Source: JBKEBQ01 sp047973225
Lineage (GTDB): Bacteria > Bacillota_I > Bacilli_A > Erysipelotrichales > Erysipelotrichaceae
Direction of reading: 5' to 3'
NCBI GenBank assembly: GCA_047973225.1
Contig: JBKEBQ010000035.1
Location: 1 to 64,000, forward strand
DNA length: 64,000 nt
Position 1 is the first letter of the stretch. Every line of letters begins with the position of its first letter. Positions 59,746 to 64,000 of this stretch are shown here, one piece after another. A model generated the notes under the pieces. The model had not been told where the DNA came from, did no database searches, and worked only from the letters and a program-made list of their open reading frames with translations. A program made the position numbers and the translations under genes.

Positions 59746-62700
59746 ATGAAAAATGTCAAAAAACTATGGAAAAATGTAATATTGGTTGCTTGTGTTTTTA
59801 TAACCTTATTTTCTACACAACCAATACAACAACGTGTAATCGCAGACACCAAAGCAGGACAGATCAATCGTATTAACCATGCTAGAAATAGTTCGGTGAG
59901 TGCATACAAAGCACCGATTGCTTATTGGAGTCCTGAAAAAATGGTGGATGGAATCATCAATCGCGATGACCCTAAAAAAGACCAATCACGATGGTCAAGT
60001 GAAAGTGGTGCGCCTGGTTGGGTTTTATTTGATTTGCATGTCACCCAAACCTTTGATGAAGTGGCACTTTTTTGGGAAACCAAAACGGTCCAGGATTATC
60101 ATATTGAGATTTCTGAAGATGGGAATGCATATACGACGATTTATACTTCTCCTAGCGAACAAAATGGGCACCCTATCGACGATAGTATAACACTCGACGC
60201 ACCCGTAAATGCACGATATGTCAAATTGATTGTCGATACCTTAATTGATGGCGCCTATCCTTCACTATCTTTATATGAAGTAGAAATTATCGAAAATAAG
60301 CAATTGGATAATTTAGCATTGGATGCATCAATCACAAGCAGTGACTTTGAAGCTGAGAGTGTAAAAGCTGAAAATGCGATTGATGGAAATCGAGCAACTT
60401 GGTGGGGAAGCAATACCAACACTTCAACAAAATGGTTGGCACTAGATTTTCATTCCCAAAAAGAGCTAAATTCTATTGTGTTAGATTGGGAGCGAAGAAA
60501 TGTGACCAAATACGATATTCAAACATCAACTGATGGAATAAACTGGGAGACTTTCTTATCTTATGATAAAATTCCCGATGATTTCATTCAAATCATTAAT
60601 TTTGATACAACGATAACGACCCAATATATAAGGGTATTGATTCACTCTTATAACAAAACTGCCGACAAGGAAGATGGCACTTCCGTGACTTGGAATACTG
60701 TTGGTATTACTGAGTTTGAAGCTTATAAAGAAACCTTAAGCATTCCTGAAAAACCAGAATTAACACCCAAGGCTGTAGCGGATAATTTAGTTGTAACATC
60801 GCCCGATAAAAATGATACAACCTTCCAAATGCCCGAAGTTCCAGAAGGCTTTAGCGTTTCTTTTGTCGGTGCAGATTACGAACAAATTTTAGCACACGAC
60901 TTATCCATTACACGCCCTTTAACTACACAAACTCTAATTGTTAATTTTGAAGTTCGTGATAAAAAAACAAAAGATGTGGCAACTTCAAAAGAATATGAAG
61001 TAGTCATTGAAGGAACCTATGATGAAAGCGCTTCTATCAACAAGAAACCAAAAGTAATTCCTGAATTACAAGAATGGTATGGAACTAGTGGAGAATTTCG
61101 TGTATCGTCAAAAAGCCGTATTATTGTTGAAGATGAAATATTTAAAGATGCAGCGCAGGAATTTCAAAAAGATTATAAAGATATCAGTGGAAACACCCTT
61201 TCTATTGCTTCTGATATACCCAAAAAAGGTGACTTTGTTTTCATCAAAAAAACGGCTTTAGATGAAGAAGCATACGAAATGAACATTGATGATCATCTAA
61301 ACATTTATGCTTCTAGCAATACAGGAGCCTATTGGGCTACAAGATCCATTTTGCAAATACTAAAACAAACAGAATCAACAATTTCAAAAGGTTTAGTAAA
61401 AGATTACCCAAAATATAAAGTAAGAGGTTTTATGCTTGATGTCGGTAGAAAAGCACTTTCGATGGATTTTTTAGAAGATGTTTCAAAAACAATGTCTTGG
61501 TATAAATTAAATGATTTCCAAATCCATTTAAATGATAACTATATTTGGGATCCTTCTGTATATATTGGATTTCGTTTAGAATCTGACATTCCCAACTTAT
61601 CCAATACGGATTTGGTGTATTCTAAAGAGGAATTTAGAGATCTCATTAATGATTCCAAACGTATCGGTGTCAATATTGTGCCAGAATTTGACACTCCAGG
61701 GCACTCCGCCGCATTTACCCGTGCAAGACCTGACATTGCCAGAGGCGATGAAATTGAATATTTAGATGTAGAAAATCCTGATTCTCTTGCCTTTGTAAAA
61801 GATGTTATTGATGAATACGTGGATGGAAGTAATCCCGTCTTTCCAAAAGGCACAACCTTACATGTGGGAACCGATGAGTATAAGCGAGGCAACAAAGAAG
61901 CCTTTCGAAAATATCAAGATGACTTATTAACCTACGTTCGTGATGAAAAAGGTATTACTCCTCGTGTTTGGGGAAGTCAGAGTGAAAATGCTGGGACAAC
62001 ACCGATTACATCAGAAGGTGTACAAATGAATCTGTGGAACATTGGCTATTCACACCCGAAAACCATGTACGAATTGGGTTATGATTTAATCAATACCAAT
62101 GATGGTGACCTTTATATTGTGCCAAGTGCGGGCTACTACTATGATTATCTAAATCAAAATAGAATTGCTACTTCTTGGCAACCGAATGTCATCGGAAATT
62201 ACACCATTCCCGTTGGGTCAAAACAGATGAGTGGAGCTGCCTTCACGTTATGGAATGATATGATTGGGCCAAAAGACAAAGGGGATAGTGATATCGAACT
62301 ATTTGATCGCATTTATGCAATCACTCCAACCTTTGGAGCAAAATTATGGGGTGATATTAAAGATTACAGTCCACAAGAAGTCAACACCATTGCAAAAACA
62401 ACAAAATATGCTCCAAACTCTAATCCTACACATATTATAAAAAGTAAGACATCAACCATTGTTGATTATAGTTTCAATAAAACAACGGGCAATGACTTTT
62501 CAGGAAATGAATACAACCTGACAAAACAAGAAAATATTTCTTATGTTGATGGCTATGCGAATAAAGCATTGCAATTACATGGTGGTGAAAGTTATGTAGA
62601 AACACCATTACAGAATTTAGGCGTTAATGCTACAATTGATTTTTGGATAAATAAAGATGCTAGTGATAGTACAGATGAACAAATTTTATTTGAATCAGAA

Positions 62701-64000
62701 ATTGGATCAATCAAAGCTGTACAAAAAGAGAGTGGGAAATTTGGTTTTTCTAGAGATTTTAGAGATCACTCTTTTAACTACACACTACCGGATAACGAAT
62801 GGACTCACATCACGCTCCGTAGCTACTTTGAGAAAACAGAATTGTTTGTAAATGGCGAAAAGATTGATGAATTATCATCAACTGCCACGGGTTCCATACA
62901 TGCATCATTACTAACGCCTTTACAAAGAATTGGAAGCAAAACAAACGCTTTTAAAGGGAAAATTGATGACTTGGTTATATTTAATGAACTGGTGAGTAGA
63001 GATAAAGATAAAATCCCTCATTCCAACATGGAAGCATTTGCAATCTCTGCACAACCAGGGGCTGAAGCTGCAAAAGCAATCGATGACAATACAAATAGTA
63101 TTTGGCATACTAAGTGGGACTTAAGCGATCCTTTGCCACAAGATATCACACTAACATTTGATAAAATGTATACAATTGATAAGCTCAACTACCTTCCTCG
63201 TCAAGTAGGAACCAATGGAACGATCACTAAATATGCCATTTCGATAAGCAAGGATGGTGTAAACTTCACTGATGTGGCTTCGGGTACTTGGAATCTTAAC
63301 GCAGAACTGAAAACCGTAAACTTCGCGCCTATTGAAGCGAAATACATTCGTCTGCGTGCCATTGAGGCTGGAGGTGGATTTGCAACTGCTGCTGAAATAG
63401 ATGTCTATAAACAAAGTGAAACCTTACATACACAAGCGTTAATGCAACTCATCAAACAAGCAGAAATTCTTGATTTTGATGAATATACTCAAGCCAGCAC
63501 TTATGAACTCGAAGTTGCACTACAAGCTGCAAAACAATCGCTTAATTTTGCCATTATGCAAAATGAAATTGATACTGCACAAAGCAATCTTCAAAGTGCT
63601 TTAGACAATTTAGAAAAAATTAATCAATTGGATAAAACCGGCTTAGAAAAAGCAATTATTGAAGCAGAAAAATTTGATGAAAACAAATACACAACTGACA
63701 GTTTTCAAGCACTACAAACTGCTGTTCAAGCAGGAAAAGATGTACTTGAAAATGCGACTACACAAAGCGAGATCGATACAGCCATCATCAATATCAATGA
63801 AGCAGTTGATGCATTGGTTGAAAAAAGTGATAATGTAGATAAAAGTCAACTGGACCTTTTAGTTAAAGAGGCAAACGCAATTGATACCTCCCTTTATACA
63901 AAAGAAAGTGCAGATACATTTATAAAAGCGTTAAACTACGCTGAAATTGCTTTAGAAACTGCGACTACACAGAGCGAAATTGATAACGCTTTTAAAGAAT
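59746..64000 (+). CDS. Large secreted GH20 glycosidase, 3' end off window
   Basis: Open from the ATG at 59746 (behind AGAGGAAG) to the window edge, 1418 codons. Signal peptide (KKLWKNVILVACVFITLF, cleavage near VIAD at residues 30-35); two F5/8-type C (discoidin-like) domains (about 35-185, 185-330); an Ig-like linker (340-430); GH20b and GH20 catalytic domain (430-880) with adjacent Asp710-Glu711 in HVGTDEY, the pair needed for the substrate-assisted mechanism; a LamG-like domain (906-1090); a third F5/8C domain (1096-1225); and at least three FIVAR-type three-helix repeats of about 65 residues from 1226 on. The catalytic region resembles lacto-N-biosidases and hexosaminidases, which release GlcNAc-containing sugars from mucin or milk glycans. 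A cell-wall anchor is expected beyond the edge. Confidence 0.92.
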   Translation, partial: MKNVKKLWKNVILVACVFITLFSTQPIQQRVIADTKAGQINRINHARNSSVSAYKAPIAYWSPEKMVDGIINRDDPKKDQSRWSSESGAPGWVLFDLHVTQTFDEVALFWETKTVQDYHIEISEDGNAYTTIYTSPSEQNGHPIDDSITLDAPVNARYVKLIVDTLIDGAYPSLSLYEVEIIENKQLDNLALDASITSSDFEAESVKAENAIDGNRATWWGSNTNTSTKWLALDFHSQKELNSIVLDWERRNVTKYDIQTSTDGINWETFLSYDKIPDDFIQIINFDTTITTQYIRVLIHSYNKTADKEDGTSVTWNTVGITEFEAYKETLSIPEKPELTPKAVADNLVVTSPDKNDTTFQMPEVPEGFSVSFVGADYEQILAHDLSITRPLTTQTLIVNFEVRDKKTKDVATSKEYEVVIEGTYDESASINKKPKVIPELQEWYGTSGEFRVSSKSRIIVEDEIFKDAAQEFQKDYKDISGNTLSIASDIPKKGDFVFIKKTALDEEAYEMNIDDHLNIYASSNTGAYWATRSILQILKQTESTISKGLVKDYPKYKVRGFMLDVGRKALSMDFLEDVSKTMSWYKLNDFQIHLNDNYIWDPSVYIGFRLESDIPNLSNTDLVYSKEEFRDLINDSKRIGVNIVPEFDTPGHSAAFTRARPDIARGDEIEYLDVENPDSLAFVKDVIDEYVDGSNPVFPKGTTLHVGTDEYKRGNKEAFRKYQDDLLTYVRDEKGITPRVWGSQSENAGTTPITSEGVQMNLWNIGYSHPKTMYELGYDLINTNDGDLYIVPSAGYYYDYLNQNRIATSWQPNVIGNYTIPVGSKQMSGAAFTLWNDMIGPKDKGDSDIELFDRIYAITPTFGAKLWGDIKDYSPQEVNTIAKTTKYAPNSNPTHIIKSKTSTIVDYSFNKTTGNDFSGNEYNLTKQENISYVDGYANKALQLHGGESYVETPLQNLGVNATIDFWINKDASDSTDEQILFESEIGSIKAVQKESGKFGFSRDFRDHSFNYTLPDNEWTHITLRSYFEKTELFVNGEKIDELSSTATGSIHASLLTPLQRIGSKTNAFKGKIDDLVIFNELVSRDKDKIPHSNMEAFAISAQPGAEAAKAIDDNTNSIWHTKWDLSDPLPQDITLTFDKMYTIDKLNYLPRQVGTNGTITKYAISISKDGVNFTDVASGTWNLNAELKTVNFAPIEAKYIRLRAIEAGGGFATAAEIDVYKQSETLHTQALMQLIKQAEILDFDEYTQASTYELEVALQAAKQSLNFAIMQNEIDTAQSNLQSALDNLEKINQLDKTGLEKAIIEAEKFDENKYTTDSFQALQTAVQAGKDVLENATTQSEIDTAIININEAVDALVEKSDNVDKSQLDLLVKEANAIDTSLYTKESADTFIKALNYAEIALETATTQSEIDNAFKE

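Noticed and set aside
59694..59876. Lys-rich 60-codon frame before the GH20 gene
   Set aside because: It overlaps the GH20 signal peptide in another frame and its ATG precedes the ribosome site used by the GH20 start.
1..64000. CRISPR arrays, tRNA and rRNA genes
   Set aside because: No regularly spaced repeat series, no cloverleaf with conserved T-arm and no rRNA-like stretch was noticed on either strand; a covariance search would be needed to exclude a single tRNA.

Overview
The window is AT-rich DNA from a low-GC Gram-positive bacterium (Bacillota). The likely group is Erysipelotrichia or a relative, probably a gut or mucosal commensal; this is inferred from gene content and from the mucin-type glycosidase, not from any rRNA. 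Evidence for Bacillota includes Shine-Dalgarno sites close to AGGAGG, a T-box leader, a mannose-family PTS with a LevR-type activator, and gene orders shared with Bacillus (tmk-holB-ricT-rsmI; pth-mfd-rqcP-divIC). No sporulation gene is seen. No rRNA, tRNA or CRISPR array was recognised.

Layout. 1-1.2 kb: a frameshifted FtsX/MacB-type ABC permease remnant. 1.8-4.1 kb: a SsuABC/TauABC-type ABC importer of unknown substrate. 4.3-7.0 kb: a peroxide/iron stress operon (dps, ahpC, domain-inverted AhpF homologue) behind a promoter covered by a Fur/PerR-like palindrome. 7.1-8.7 kb: a secreted matrixin-like metalloprotease and a lipoprotein. 8.8-16.8 kb: an unknown gene, miaA, mutL, mutS, rpoN (sigma-54), divIC and DUF3284. 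17.5-22.0 kb: rqcP, mfd, pth and a small unknown gene. 22.1-22.7 kb: an IS3 fragment beside a 45-residue secreted peptide. 22.9-28.0 kb: a SEDS protein, a GNAT enzyme, a DUF3783 protein and a Ca2+-type P-ATPase. 28.2-31.9 kb: an IS30-like remnant and the rsmI-ricT-holB-tmk operon. 32-33.7 kb: gene-poor DNA with one small secreted protein. 33.7-36.8 kb: a TrpXYZ-type ABC importer behind a T-box whose specifier reads UGG (Trp). 36.9-39.8 kb: an EFR1 flavodoxin/ferredoxin with its MerR regulator, divergent from an L-lactate permease. 40.0-45.4 kb: a mannose-family PTS with a LevR-type sigma-54 activator and a near-consensus -24/-12 promoter. 45.5-55.6 kb: a divergent catabolic island. 55.8-59.2 kb: ldh, a HAD phosphatase, a GNAT enzyme and murI. 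59.7 kb to the end: a very large secreted GH20 glycosidase that runs off the right edge.

How the parts work together. The sigma factor, its AAA+ activator and a cognate promoter all lie within 30 kb, so a complete sigma-54 sugar-uptake circuit is visible. The most interesting region is 45.5-55.6 kb. One arm encodes a deoxy-sugar-type mutarotase, a Gfo/Idh dehydrogenase, an amidohydrolase-family lactonase, a RhaT-type permease and a DapA-type aldolase. This is an oxidative sugar pathway lacking the usual sugar-acid dehydratase. The opposite arm encodes a solute-binding-fold protein without signal peptide, two different type III CoA-transferases and a MaoC-like hydratase. A palindrome, GTTCTTAWATAAGAAC, sits both in the divergent promoter region and in front of the gntR-iclR regulator pair. 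I propose that the CoA-transferase/hydratase arm replaces the missing dehydratase by working on a CoA-activated sugar acid. That is inference.
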